This document shows positions 7,407 to 15,044 of a DNA stretch of 19,248 bases, piece after piece. A model generated the notes under the pieces. The model did no database searches. It was not told the origin of the DNA and was given only the letters and a program-made list of their open reading frames with translations. The position numbers and the translations under genes are program-made. How positions within the stretch are numbered: the first letter of the stretch is position 1; every line of letters starts with the position of its first letter. Origin of the DNA: SZAS-3 sp964386785. GTDB taxonomy: Bacteria; Chlamydiota; Chlamydiia; Chlamydiales; JAAKFR01. Where the stretch lies: positions 1-19,248 of the forward strand of contig CAYLUD010000029.1 of assembly GCA_964386785.1 (NCBI GenBank). Direction: 5' to 3'.

Positions 7407-8000
7407 ATGATTGATGGACCTAATCACATATCAAGTGGGGAGTTTTCCTCTCCTTGGATCGACCCTAAAAAGAAGAAAAAAAGTAATAGTGAGATCTTCA
7501 TCAAAGTGATCAATGCACCAGGAGCTTGGATTGATCGATCCAAGGTCGGTAGCTGGGAGCGTGTTGCTAAGGTGGCTGCAATAGGTCTAGGTGCTCTGGC
7601 CCTAGGCTGCCTATTGAGTTATCTATACGTAAAAAGTTCAGGGTTGGCTAAAGGAAACATTTCTCTGACTACATTTCCTTTTTTAGTCATCATAGTTGGG
7701 GTCGGTGCGGCTGGATTAGGACTTATCATTCGAGAGTGTTTAAAAGGGGCTAGTGCGCAATTTCAATCCGCATTCATAAAATATTTAAATCACCTAGCCC
7801 ATCTCGCAATTCTAGGATTGGTCATCACCATGCTTACCTTCCAATTCCAACACGGATTTGTCGAGGGCATGAGTCTAACCGGGATTACAGTGATCACAGT
7901 ATCTATTTATGGAATCATCTTCTTAGCGAACTACATCGATAAACTGCTAGATAACCCAGAACAGCATGGAACGAATACAAAAAAAGCCTACATCGTCTAA
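7407..8000 (+). CDS. Inc-like four-span membrane protein (possibly CT006-like)
   Basis: 197 residues. The N-terminal about 50 residues are soluble and include a lysine cluster (DPKKKKKSN). Two pairs of hydrophobic segments follow: about 55-76 with 88-111, and 131-149 with 157-178, separated by a polar stretch. The C-terminus is short and polar. This bilobed hydrophobic layout is typical of chlamydial inclusion-membrane proteins. The gene ends 17 bases from the end of gatB, transcribed toward it, and sits next to another protein of the same type. AGGGAG lies almost against the ATG, which is closer than an effective ribosome binding site, so a leaderless or very short-leader start is possible. 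No known domain was recognised; the Inc label rests on topology and synteny. Confidence 0.7.
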   Translation: MIDGPNHISSGEFSSPWIDPKKKKKSNSEIFIKVINAPGAWIDRSKVGSWERVAKVAAIGLGALALGCLLSYLYVKSSGLAKGNISLTTFPFLVIIVGVGAAGLGLIIRECLKGASAQFQSAFIKYLNHLAHLAILGLVITMLTFQFQHGFVEGMSLTGITVITVSIYGIIFLANYIDKLLDNPEQHGTNTKKAYIV

Positions 8001-8017
8001 GAAATATACGGCTTGTT

Positions 8018-9472
8018 CTAAAGCCTAGCCTTCAGAAGATCGTGTACTTTTTCGGGTGGAGCCTTCCCTGAAGTAGCCTTCATCACTTGGCCTACAAGAA
8101 AGCCGAAGGCTCTCTCTTTCCCATTTTGGTAGTCCATAACCACTACAGCATGATCTACCAATACTTGCTCTACAATAGATACCAACAGCGCGTCATCGTC
8201 TAATAAAGCTAGGTCTGGATGGTCTTGTACGATCTGTAAGGGAGACAGGTGAGGGGAGATCACCATTAGGTCGGCGACTTGCTTTGCTATTGTGCCCGTT
8301 AGGGATCCCTGGGCAATCATGTGCACTAATGTTGCAAGATGTAGAGGGGGAATTCCCGTCTTCCATAAGGGAGTACGAGACTCTTTATAGCGCCCCCCAA
8401 ATTCAATGAGTAGCCAATTTGCAGCAGCTTGTGCCAGCGAACTGGGAAGGTGAAGAAGAATCAGATCAAAATAATCAGATAGCTCGCGATCCTCTACTAA
8501 TTGCAACACATGTTCCCAATGTAACTGATACTCTATGCGATATCTATGTATACGTTCATGGGGTAGCTTTGGAATCGAAGCTCTGACATGGTCAATCCAC
8601 TCAGCAGAAATATGAAGATCAGGTAAGTCAGGTTCTCGGAAATAATAGTATCCCTCTACTCCTTCCTTATGACGCATCAGAACGGTTTCTTTATTTTCTG
8701 AGCTCCACCGATAGGTGGAGGGCACCATCTGCTCTTCTGGATGAGTATGGTACCACATAACTTGCCGCTGAAACTCAAATGCAAGAGCTTGTTCCATAAA
8801 ACGGAAGGAGTTCATATTTTTAATTTCCATTTTATTTCGTAATCCGCCCTCTCCTTTTTTGCGTACAGACACATTGACATCCATACGTAAAGAGCCTTCC
8901 TCCATGTTGCAGTCAGATACATCCAGATAACGTAATACACGACGAAGGGTTGTAGCGTACGCAACAGCCTCTTCTGGGGAAAAAAGACAAGGGGCGGATA
9001 CAATTTCAATCAGTGGAATTCCAGCACGATTAAAGTCAATCCCAGCAAAATAGTCGCAATGTTTTAAAGTAGCCGCATCATCTTCTAAATGAGCTTCCGC
9101 AATCGAAAAGGATTTAAGTTGGTCTCCTACATAGGCAACAAGGGTCCCTCCTTGCAGGATCGGAGTCTCATGTTGCGTGATTTGAAAGTTGCGCGGAGAA
9201 TCAGGATAGAAATATGATTTTCTGTCAAAATGACTTACGGGCAGGATCTTCGATCCTAAGGCACATCCAAGTCGGATGGCTTTTTCAACAGCCATTCGAT
9301 TCAAAACAGGTAGAGCTCCTGGCTGTCCTGTGCAGATAGGGGAAATAAGGGTGTTTGGCACTTCTCCAAAACCATTTGGAGCACCACTGAATAATTTGGA
9401 TGCAGTATTTAACTCCGCATGCATTTCTAATCCTACAACTAATTCCCAGTCTGACCAGCAAGGTGAGGTCAT
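8018..9472 (-). CDS. gatB: Asp-tRNA(Asn)/Glu-tRNA(Gln) amidotransferase subunit B
   Basis: GatB binds the mischarged tRNA and phosphorylates the Glu/Asp side chain before transamidation by ammonia from GatA. The catalytic domain begins at once with WELVVGLEMHAEL (residues about 8-20), followed by the conserved FSGAPNGFGEVPN, ISPICTGQPGALPVLN and FDRKSYFYPDSPRNFQITQ blocks. The GatB/YqeY tail domain, helical and tRNA-binding, makes up about the last 150 residues. 484 residues, the normal size. The start is ATG 9472-9470, overlapping the gatA stop as ATGA. The frame stays open upstream to 9754, but that is gatA in another phase. Last gene of the gatCAB operon; it converges on the Inc-like gene with only 17 bases between. 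Confidence 0.97.
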   Translation of the reverse strand: MTSPCWSDWELVVGLEMHAELNTASKLFSGAPNGFGEVPNTLISPICTGQPGALPVLNRMAVEKAIRLGCALGSKILPVSHFDRKSYFYPDSPRNFQITQHETPILQGGTLVAYVGDQLKSFSIAEAHLEDDAATLKHCDYFAGIDFNRAGIPLIEIVSAPCLFSPEEAVAYATTLRRVLRYLDVSDCNMEEGSLRMDVNVSVRKKGEGGLRNKMEIKNMNSFRFMEQALAFEFQRQVMWYHTHPEEQMVPSTYRWSSENKETVLMRHKEGVEGYYYFREPDLPDLHISAEWIDHVRASIPKLPHERIHRYRIEYQLHWEHVLQLVEDRELSDYFDLILLHLPSSLAQAAANWLLIEFGGRYKESRTPLWKTGIPPLHLATLVHMIAQGSLTGTIAKQVADLMVISPHLSPLQIVQDHPDLALLDDDALLVSIVEQVLVDHAVVVMDYQNGKERAFGFLVGQVMKATSGKAPPEKVHDLLKARL

Positions 9473-10929
9473 AGAGTCTCCCGATCGTATCGAGGCGCAA
9501 ATGGGATAGGAGGGGTAACTCGTGCATAGGAAGTAGCCATACGACAGATGTCCGCATCTGCACCGCAAGGCCCTGTCAATTGTAGAGAAAATGGAAGACC
9601 TCTTACTGTTCCAATGGGATGAGAGATCGCAGGTAGATGACATAGACAGGCGGGGATGGTAAAGAGATCCTGTAATGACATCGTTAAGGGATCCTGAATA
9701 TCGCCTTTTAGAAAAGCAGAAGAAGCAGTTGTGGGAGTGATCACAGCATCGCACCTTTGAAACAACTCCGCATACTCTCTCTGCATGCGATCTCGAATCC
9801 GGAGAGCTTGCGTATAATAGGACCCTCGATACCCAGAAGATAAGATATATGTACCAATGAGAATACGTCGTTTGACTTCAGGTCCAAACCCTTCAGAACG
9901 AGAAAAAGAATAGACTTCATCTAACGTCTTCGCCCGATCAGAACGATGACCAAAGCGAATACCGTCGAATCGAGCTAGGTTGGTGGCTGCTTCCGCATTC
10001 GCCAGAACATAATAGACGGCAACCGCTGTGTCGGCTAGTTGGAGATTGATCTCCTGCAAACGAAAACCAAGCGATTCGTATACACGTAATGCCTCTTGAA
10101 ATCGTAGCTGTGCTTCAGGTTCCATCGTCTTGATAAGATGCCAAGGAACACCTAACGTTTTCTGTTGCACAGGCTCTGTATAGGATCGTGGATCTTCTGA
10201 TGCAGTAGGGAGGCTAGTAGCATCTCGTGGATCATGACGCCCAATTGCTCCCATTGCGAGTCCAATGTCCTCGATCGAACGAGCGAGGGGCCCAACCTGA
10301 TCTAATGAAGAAGCAAAGGCTACTAAACCGTAACGAGACACTCTTCCGTACGTGGGTTTGAATCCATAACAGCCACAAAAGGCTGCGGGGTGACGTACCG
10401 ATCCTCCCGTTTCACTTCCCAGCGCGATCGTGCAAAGGCCCGCAGCAATCGCTGCGGCAGCTCCTCCTGATGATCCCCCAGGGACCCTGTTCAGATCCCA
10501 TGGATTCGAGGTCGGCTGAATAGCAGAATACTCTGTAGAAGAACCCATGGCAAATTCATCAAGATTCAACTTCCCTAATATAATGGCGCCCTCTGATTCC
10601 ATAAATTGTGTGACGGATGCATCAAAATCAGCTCGATAATTACGTAGAAAACGAGAAGCACAGGTTGTGATTTCACCCCGGACATGCAGATTGTCTTTCA
10701 ATCCTACAGGAACACCAGCCAGCAATCCTAGAGGATGGCCTGTAGCTCGAAGACGATCTAGCTGGCGCGCTTTTTCCAAGGCGCGCTCTGGAAAAACAGA
10801 AATAAACGCGCCCAGTTCAGGATTCCACCTTTCAATGCGACCCAGAAAATAACGAGTCACTTCCTCAGCAGATACGTCACCACGAACAAATCGGTCTCGG
10901 ATTTCTTTAGCGCTCGCTCGATACATCAT
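9469..10929 (-). CDS. gatA: Asp-tRNA(Asn)/Glu-tRNA(Gln) amidotransferase subunit A
   Basis: Amidase-signature subunit that releases ammonia from glutamine for the GatB reaction. The Ser-cisSer-Lys triad is visible: Lys78 (GLKDN), Ser153 (PGGSSGG) and Ser177 (ETGGSVRHPA), each one residue from the S. aureus GatA positions. The FGPEVKRRILIGTYILSSGY segment is also typical. 486 residues, normal length. Two ATG codons start the frame (10929 and 10926). The start lies 23 bases inside the end of gatC, so the two are translationally coupled, with no strong Shine-Dalgarno. In C. trachomatis the single GatCAB was shown to form both Gln-tRNA and Asn-tRNA, replacing absent glutaminyl- and asparaginyl-tRNA synthetases. 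Confidence 0.97.
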   Translation of the reverse strand: MMYRASAKEIRDRFVRGDVSAEEVTRYFLGRIERWNPELGAFISVFPERALEKARQLDRLRATGHPLGLLAGVPVGLKDNLHVRGEITTCASRFLRNYRADFDASVTQFMESEGAIILGKLNLDEFAMGSSTEYSAIQPTSNPWDLNRVPGGSSGGAAAAIAAGLCTIALGSETGGSVRHPAAFCGCYGFKPTYGRVSRYGLVAFASSLDQVGPLARSIEDIGLAMGAIGRHDPRDATSLPTASEDPRSYTEPVQQKTLGVPWHLIKTMEPEAQLRFQEALRVYESLGFRLQEINLQLADTAVAVYYVLANAEAATNLARFDGIRFGHRSDRAKTLDEVYSFSRSEGFGPEVKRRILIGTYILSSGYRGSYYTQALRIRDRMQREYAELFQRCDAVITPTTASSAFLKGDIQDPLTMSLQDLFTIPACLCHLPAISHPIGTVRGLPFSLQLTGPCGADADICRMATSYARVTPPIPFAPRYDRETL

Positions 10930-11218
10930 GTAAGACCGGTAGAATACGAATCATTCCTCCAAGATGAGCAGGTGCATTGGCCAGGAACTGTTGCTGTGCA
11001 ATACAGCAGGCTGGATCCACATGATCATCCCGTAAGGGGCATAGGGATTTTTCTAAGTGTGCATCAGGCAGGGGTAAAGCTTCAAGTGTTTGGAAATGCT
11101 CTATATAAGTTAAAATGCGCTGTGTGTCCTTGTAAAATTGAGCCAACTCTCCTTCACTTAATTCTAGTCGACACAGATGAGCCAAAGCTCGTAGAGCTTC
11201 TGGGGACAAATCACTCAT
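10907..11218 (-). CDS. gatC: Asp-tRNA(Asn)/Glu-tRNA(Gln) amidotransferase subunit C
   Basis: Small subunit that wraps around and stabilises GatA. The N-terminal helix LSPEALRALAHLCRLELSEG is the GatC signature, followed by the helical repeat-like segment (ILTYIEHFQTLEAL) and the PLRDDHV motif near the C-terminus. 103 residues from ATG 11218, close to the usual 95-105. The frame extends four codons up to a TTG at 11230, which lies inside the predicted -10 element and is unlikely. No Shine-Dalgarno precedes the ATG, which fits the very short predicted leader. First gene of the gatC-gatA-gatB operon. Confidence 0.93.
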   Translation of the reverse strand: MSDLSPEALRALAHLCRLELSEGELAQFYKDTQRILTYIEHFQTLEALPLPDAHLEKSLCPLRDDHVDPACCIAQQQFLANAPAHLGGMIRILPVLHDVSSER

Positions 11219-11229
11219 ATCAAAAAGCA

Positions 11230-11258
11230 AGCATACCGTAATGCCTTCTCTCCGTCAA
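11230..11258 (-). promoter_or_regulatory. Promoter of the gatCAB operon
   Basis: On the minus strand, TTGACG (11258-11253) is followed by exactly 17 bases and TATGCT (11235-11230). The -35 matches the sigma70/sigma66 consensus at five of six and the -10 at four of six. Predicted transcription start is near 11223, about five bases from the gatC ATG. Confidence 0.6.
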
Positions 11259-11332
11259 CTCCTACAGGAAGACCCTATCGAAGCTGGATAGATTGCTATG
11301 AATGGCCTAGTTTTCTCACGTCAAATGGATAA

Positions 11333-11371
11333 AAGGGTTATCGTCCCGTTTGAAAAGAAACGAGGGCCCTT
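11333..11371 (+). promoter_or_regulatory. Imperfect stem-loop in the mlaE leader
   Basis: An inner stem CGTTT/AAACG (11347-11351 with 11358-11362) closes a GAAAAG loop, flanked by CC/GG with one bulge, and an outer AAGGG/CCCTT pair (11333-11337 with 11367-11371). It ends 15 bases before the mlaE ATG and has no T-run, so it is not a terminator. It could be a leader structure or an operator; no promoter could be placed with confidence in this divergent gap. Confidence 0.3.
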
Positions 11372-11386
11372 CTAAGATGAGGATAC

Positions 11387-12184
11387 ATGCGCTATTGGTG
11401 GATCAAGATTCGAGATGCTGTTGCTGGGGTCGGGAATTGGGCTATCCTCTTTTTTGAAACAATAGCAGCAACCCTACGGCGTCCTCCTAGCTGGTCTCTT
11501 CTTCTAGAACAACTATATCAAATTGGATTGTTGTCTCTACCTGTTGTGGCGATTACTGGTTTTTCTACGGGGCTGGTGCTGGCAGCTCAAGCTTTTTATC
11601 AATTGGGAGATAAGGGGTTAGCTGGAGCGACTGGATTGTTGGTGGGAAAGGGAATGTTAACAGAAATAGGTCCTGTCCTGACTGCATTTATGGTAACAGG
11701 GCGCGTGGGATCTTCTATGACAGCTGTAATCGGAACTATGTGCGTCACGGAACAGGTAGATGCTTTAAAAACCATGTCAGTGAATCCATTACGATACTTG
11801 ATTGCCCCAAGAGTTATCAGTAGCGTGTGTATGTTGCCTGCTCTCACAATCTTTAGTGCTGTCATGGGGATATTCGGGGGGTATTTAATTTCTGTGTATG
11901 TATTTTCTATGAGTCCCCACGCCTATTTTGATCCCATGCCCATACATATCTCTCTGTTTGATTTTTTTACTGGGCTTGTAAAAGCAGTGGTGTTTGGCTT
12001 GTTGATTAGCTCGATCGCTTGCTATCAAGGGCTACGTACCAAGGGGGGAGCTGCGGGAGTGGGAAAATCGACGACAGCGGGGGTAGTGATCTCTTACTCT
12101 TACATCCTTATGATTAATTTTCTACTTACGGTGAGTTTAAATAGCCTTCATCAGATTCTTCAAGATCAATGGGGAATTCGATGA
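11387..12184 (+). CDS. mlaE: MlaE/TGD1-family lipid ABC transporter permease
   Basis: 265 residues, the normal size for the MlaE (DUF140) permease, which works with an MCE protein and an ATPase to move phospholipid across the envelope. Family features include the amphipathic N-terminal part, VVAITGFSTGLVLAAQAFYQLG, and the highly conserved EIGPVLTAFMVTGRVGSSM with VTEQVDALKTMSVNP (about residues 98-138), a coupling region that contacts the ATPase. Four further hydrophobic stretches follow to the C-terminus, including the CYQGLRTKGGAAGVGKSTTAGV block. AGGA at 11379-11382 precedes the ATG. The stop overlaps the mlaF start as ATGA. First gene of a four-gene operon, divergent from gatCAB. Confidence 0.93.
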   Translation: MRYWWIKIRDAVAGVGNWAILFFETIAATLRRPPSWSLLLEQLYQIGLLSLPVVAITGFSTGLVLAAQAFYQLGDKGLAGATGLLVGKGMLTEIGPVLTAFMVTGRVGSSMTAVIGTMCVTEQVDALKTMSVNPLRYLIAPRVISSVCMLPALTIFSAVMGIFGGYLISVYVFSMSPHAYFDPMPIHISLFDFFTGLVKAVVFGLLISSIACYQGLRTKGGAAGVGKSTTAGVVISYSYILMINFLLTVSLNSLHQILQDQWGIR

Positions 12185-12936
12185 TTCGTATTCGAGGATT
12201 ATGTAAAAACTATGGCAAGAAAGAGGTTTTAAAACATTTAGACCTGGATATCCTTGATGGAGAAACCTTAGTTATTTTAGGCCGGTCTGGGGTGGGTAAA
12301 AGCGTTTTGCTTAAACAAATTATTGGTCTTGAATTCCCTACCTCAGGAGAGATCTCTATAGACGGCGTTCCTGTATCTGATTTACGAGATCGCGAACGTT
12401 CTGCGATTACCCAGCATATGGGAATGCTATTTCAAGCTGGGGCTCTGTTTGATTCGATGACGGTAGCAGAAAATACCGCCTTCTACTTGTTTCAGCATAG
12501 GCGCCGCCTAGGCCTATCTAGAGAGGAGATGAATGCACGGGTATCCGATGCCCTTGCCATGGTGGATATGGCAGGGACAGAACAATTGTTTCCTTCCGAT
12601 TTATCCGGAGGGATGAAAAAGCGAGTAGCCCTTGCTAGACTCATTGTATATCATCCAAAAATTCTACTGTATGATGAGCCTACAACTGGTTTAGACCCCA
12701 TTACAGCAATGCAGATTAATGAATTGATTCTTGCGACGCAGCGAGAGCTTCGGGCTACGAGTATCGTTGTAACTCACGATTTGTGTTCAGCATTTCATAT
12801 TGCAGATCGGATTGCATTGCATCATGAAGGGAGAATCTTGTACATTCGCCCTAAGGAGACCTTTCCTGATATTGAGGATGAGTTAGTGAAAAATTTTTTG
12901 CGTCAAGCAACCCCTAAAGGGTATGGACATGGATGA
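12181..12936 (+). CDS. mlaF: MlaF/TGD3-family lipid ABC transporter ATPase
   Basis: 251-residue ATP-binding subunit that powers the MlaE permease on the cytoplasmic face. Walker A is GRSGVGKS (residues 34-41), the Q-loop lies at MLFQAGALFDSMTV, the signature LSGGMKKRVALAR begins at residue 141 and Walker B ILLYDEPTTGLDP at 161; the H-loop is THDL. FQAGALFDSMTV and LSGGMKKR (rather than LSGGQ) are typical of the MlaF branch. ATG 12181 is chosen because it overlaps the mlaE stop (ATGA) and has GGGGA upstream; an in-frame ATG at 12169 would add four residues inside mlaE. The 3' end overlaps mlaD. Confidence 0.94.
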   Translation: MIRIRGLCKNYGKKEVLKHLDLDILDGETLVILGRSGVGKSVLLKQIIGLEFPTSGEISIDGVPVSDLRDRERSAITQHMGMLFQAGALFDSMTVAENTAFYLFQHRRRLGLSREEMNARVSDALAMVDMAGTEQLFPSDLSGGMKKRVALARLIVYHPKILLYDEPTTGLDPITAMQINELILATQRELRATSIVVTHDLCSAFHIADRIALHHEGRILYIRPKETFPDIEDELVKNFLRQATPKGYGHG

Positions 12937-13981
12937 TCATACGAAAGCGTTTGGATTAGGGGTTTTTATCCTGATTACGTTGGGAGTTACTACGTGGCTG
13001 CTCTTGTTTTTGCATCCAGGATCGGGTGATTGTGGACATATTCTGCATGTTCGCTTTGCTAACATTGAAAGCATTTCTATAGGAACCCGTGTGACTTTTG
13101 GAGGCAAGCCTGTTGGAGTCGTCAAGCAAATCCATCCTGTCGAAGATTTTCGGTCGCATCCCACTTTAGCGAACGGTTCTTATTTACCCTATGAGCTTGA
13201 CCTGTGTGTGGATTCCAAGGTGCGTATATATAACTATGATGAAATCGGTTTTGCTACCTCGGGCCTATTAGGAGAGCGATCGATTGCCATTTTACCAAAG
13301 GCGGCCCCTCCTGGCGCCCCGCCACCTTATGAAATCACCGATCAAGTAATGGTAGGCCGTTCCTCAGATGATATGCAAGAAGCTATGAAGAAAATACAAG
13401 AGGTAGCATCTACCTTTACAGGAACGCTGAATCGGGTAAATGAATTTTTGGATGCCAACCAACAATTAATGCATCAAACGTTGGTGTCTATCAAGGAAGC
13501 AGCGAGTCATTTTGGCTCGGTAATGAGCGGTATTGAACACTCGGGGCTGATAGAAACGTTTGCCTATATCAGTCGTGGTGAGGGCTCCTTGGGAAAGCTC
13601 ATTTATTCTGATCACTTGTATCTATATCTAACAGCCGTTTTCCGTAAGCTTGAAGTCACGCTATCAGATATTAACAACTATGGACTCTTGTTTCAGTTTG
13701 ATAAAAAATGGCAGCGCAAACGAATGCAAAAAGAATGGCTTATGCAGCAGCTTGGTTCTCCTAAAGAGGCATTAGGCTTTTTTAATGAACAGGTTATGGA
13801 GATTGGATGCCAGGTCGACCGATTGAATCGCTTACTCTATGACAAGCAAGATTGTTTTGAAGAATCCAAAGAAGCCGCAACAGGATTACGGGAGTTATTA
13901 CAGCGGGTGGATGACTTGCAAGAACACTTGCAAGGGTATCAAGAAATATTTGTGCGTTGCCAACAAGGATATGTTTCATAA
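12929..13981 (+). CDS. mlaD: MlaD-family MCE protein with long helical C-terminus
   Basis: Lipid-binding MCE subunit of the same transporter. One N-terminal membrane anchor (FGLGVFILITLGVTTWLLLF, about residues 8-27) is followed by a single MCE domain (about 37-140; core VRFANIESISIGTRVTFGG and the SGLLGERSIAI strand). The remaining about 200 residues are mainly helical with coiled-coil character. E. coli MlaD has under 190 residues, so this C-terminal extension is a distinctive feature, closer in size to plastid TGD2. ATG 12929 is preferred: AAAGG at 12916-12920 stands eight bases before it. ATG 12923 is possible but the spacing is too short. The start overlaps the mlaF end, and the stop overlaps the yqgE start as TAATG. 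No MlaA, MlaB or MlaC is present in the window. Confidence 0.9.
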   Translation: MDDHTKAFGLGVFILITLGVTTWLLLFLHPGSGDCGHILHVRFANIESISIGTRVTFGGKPVGVVKQIHPVEDFRSHPTLANGSYLPYELDLCVDSKVRIYNYDEIGFATSGLLGERSIAILPKAAPPGAPPPYEITDQVMVGRSSDDMQEAMKKIQEVASTFTGTLNRVNEFLDANQQLMHQTLVSIKEAASHFGSVMSGIEHSGLIETFAYISRGEGSLGKLIYSDHLYLYLTAVFRKLEVTLSDINNYGLLFQFDKKWQRKRMQKEWLMQQLGSPKEALGFFNEQVMEIGCQVDRLNRLLYDKQDCFEESKEAATGLRELLQRVDDLQEHLQGYQEIFVRCQQGYVS

Positions 13982-14550
13982 TGGATAATCCACCCTATTC
14001 TCGCCTAGATAAAGGTACCATGCTCATTAGTTCTCCAGATTTAGATCAGGGGATCTTGTTTCGCTCCGTGGTTCTTCTTTGTGAACATACCTCTGCGGGT
14101 TCATTCGGGGTTATTATTAATAAACCTCTAGAAATCGAAATGCCTGAAGAAATAGCCGTTTTGCAGCAAAGAAATAGTCATCCTTTAGAAATTCGTGCAG
14201 GAGGTCCTATTCAAACAAGTCAGATGATGCTCCTGCATTCATCTGATTCTATCCCCAATCAAACGATAGAAATCTGTCCGGGAGTGTATTTAGGTGGCGA
14301 TCTGCAATTCTTGCATGATGCAATGAGCTCAACAAATAGCACCTCTCTTTGTCTTTGTTTTGGTTATTTAGGATGGACAGGAGGACAATTAGAGCAAGAA
14401 TTTATGGATGGCGATTGGTTTCTCTATCCAGGATCTGCAGAACATGTTTTTGATATACATCCTGATGGAATTTGGAAACGATTGCTGCATAGTATGGGGG
14501 GGCGCTACGCGACCTTAGCCACCATACCAGAAGATGTCTCTTTAAATTAG
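13981..14550 (+). CDS. yqgE: YqgE/AlgH family (DUF179) protein
   Basis: 189 residues. The N-terminal pattern KGTMLISSPDLDQGILFRSVVLLCEH followed by GSFGVIINKPL (about residues 10-50) is the UPF0301/AlgH signature. Further conserved blocks are AGGPIQTSQMMLLH and the LCFGYLGWTGGQLEQEF segment. The family is widespread, compact and cytosolic, with no settled biochemical function. The start is the ATG overlapping the mlaD stop by one base; the frame extends back to a TTG at 13957 without support. Its place as last gene of the mlaEFD operon implies co-transcription with a lipid transporter, but whether it acts with it is unknown. Confidence 0.9.
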   Translation: MDNPPYSRLDKGTMLISSPDLDQGILFRSVVLLCEHTSAGSFGVIINKPLEIEMPEEIAVLQQRNSHPLEIRAGGPIQTSQMMLLHSSDSIPNQTIEICPGVYLGGDLQFLHDAMSSTNSTSLCLCFGYLGWTGGQLEQEFMDGDWFLYPGSAEHVFDIHPDGIWKRLLHSMGGRYATLATIPEDVSLN

Positions 14551-14563
14551 GCAAGGAGATTCC

Positions 14564-14601
14564 AAAAAAAAAGAAAACCCTTCTAACAAAAGTCAGAAGG
14601 G
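14564..14601 (-). terminator. Rho-independent terminator of rplM-rpsI
   Basis: Read on the minus strand, CCCTTCT pairs with AGAAGGG (14601-14595 with 14584-14578); one mismatch and two more pairs continue toward a four-base loop. The stem is followed by TTTT-C-TTTTTTTTT (14577-14564). It lies 38 bases past the rpsI stop. The plus strand has no T-run after the stem, so it serves the ribosomal operon and not yqgE. A further GGAGAT/ATCTCC pair (14555-14560 and 14604-14609) encloses the whole element. Confidence 0.85.
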
Positions 14602-14639
14602 CCATCTCCAAGGTAAAGGAGGAGGGGGAAATCCAATGC

Positions 14640-15041
14640 TTAACGCTTGGAGAATTGAAAGCTCTTTCTTGCCTTTTTATGGCCGTATTTCTTACGTTCC
14701 TTTTTACGAGGATCGCGAGTTAAATAGCCTTGAGATTTGAGTTCTTGTTTGCGCTCTTCGTTTTCTTTTACCAAGGCTCGAGCTAAGCCGAGACGAGTAG
14801 CTATGACTTGGCCTTCAATGCCTCCACCATTTACTCGAATCAGTAGATCGTATTGACCTTCCATTTCCAAATCTTTGAGTGGAGAAAGAATAGTTTTTTG
14901 CTGGATAGGTAATGCGAAGTATTCCTGAAATTCTTTTCCGTTTACATCTACTTTACCTGTTCCAGGGCGCAGGCGAACAGTAGAGACAGCCCGTTTTCTT
15001 CTTCCTGTCGCTACATTCTCTTCTAATTTCTTCGTTTGCAT
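14640..15041 (-). CDS. rpsI: 30S ribosomal protein S9
   Basis: 133 residues. The N-terminal ATGRRKRAVSTVRLRPGTGKVDVNGKEF is the uS9 signature, followed by RVNGGGIEGQ and the basic C-terminal tail RDPRKKERKKYGHKKARKSFQFSKR, whose last Lys-Arg reaches the P-site tRNA in the ribosome. Starts three bases after the rplM stop, with GGAG nine bases before the ATG inside the end of rplM. Confidence 0.98.
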   Translation of the reverse strand: MQTKKLEENVATGRRKRAVSTVRLRPGTGKVDVNGKEFQEYFALPIQQKTILSPLKDLEMEGQYDLLIRVNGGGIEGQVIATRLGLARALVKENEERKQELKSQGYLTRDPRKKERKKYGHKKARKSFQFSKR

Positions 15042-15044
15042 GAA

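Noticed and set aside
8010..8025. Possible bidirectional terminator GGCTT/AAGCC between gatB and the Inc-like gene
   Set aside because: Only five pairs, partly inside the gatB end, and no T-run on either side.
9473..9754. 94-residue N-terminal extension of gatB
   Set aside because: It is gatA sequence read out of frame; the GatB family begins just before the WELVVGLEMHAEL motif and ATG 9472 overlaps the gatA stop.
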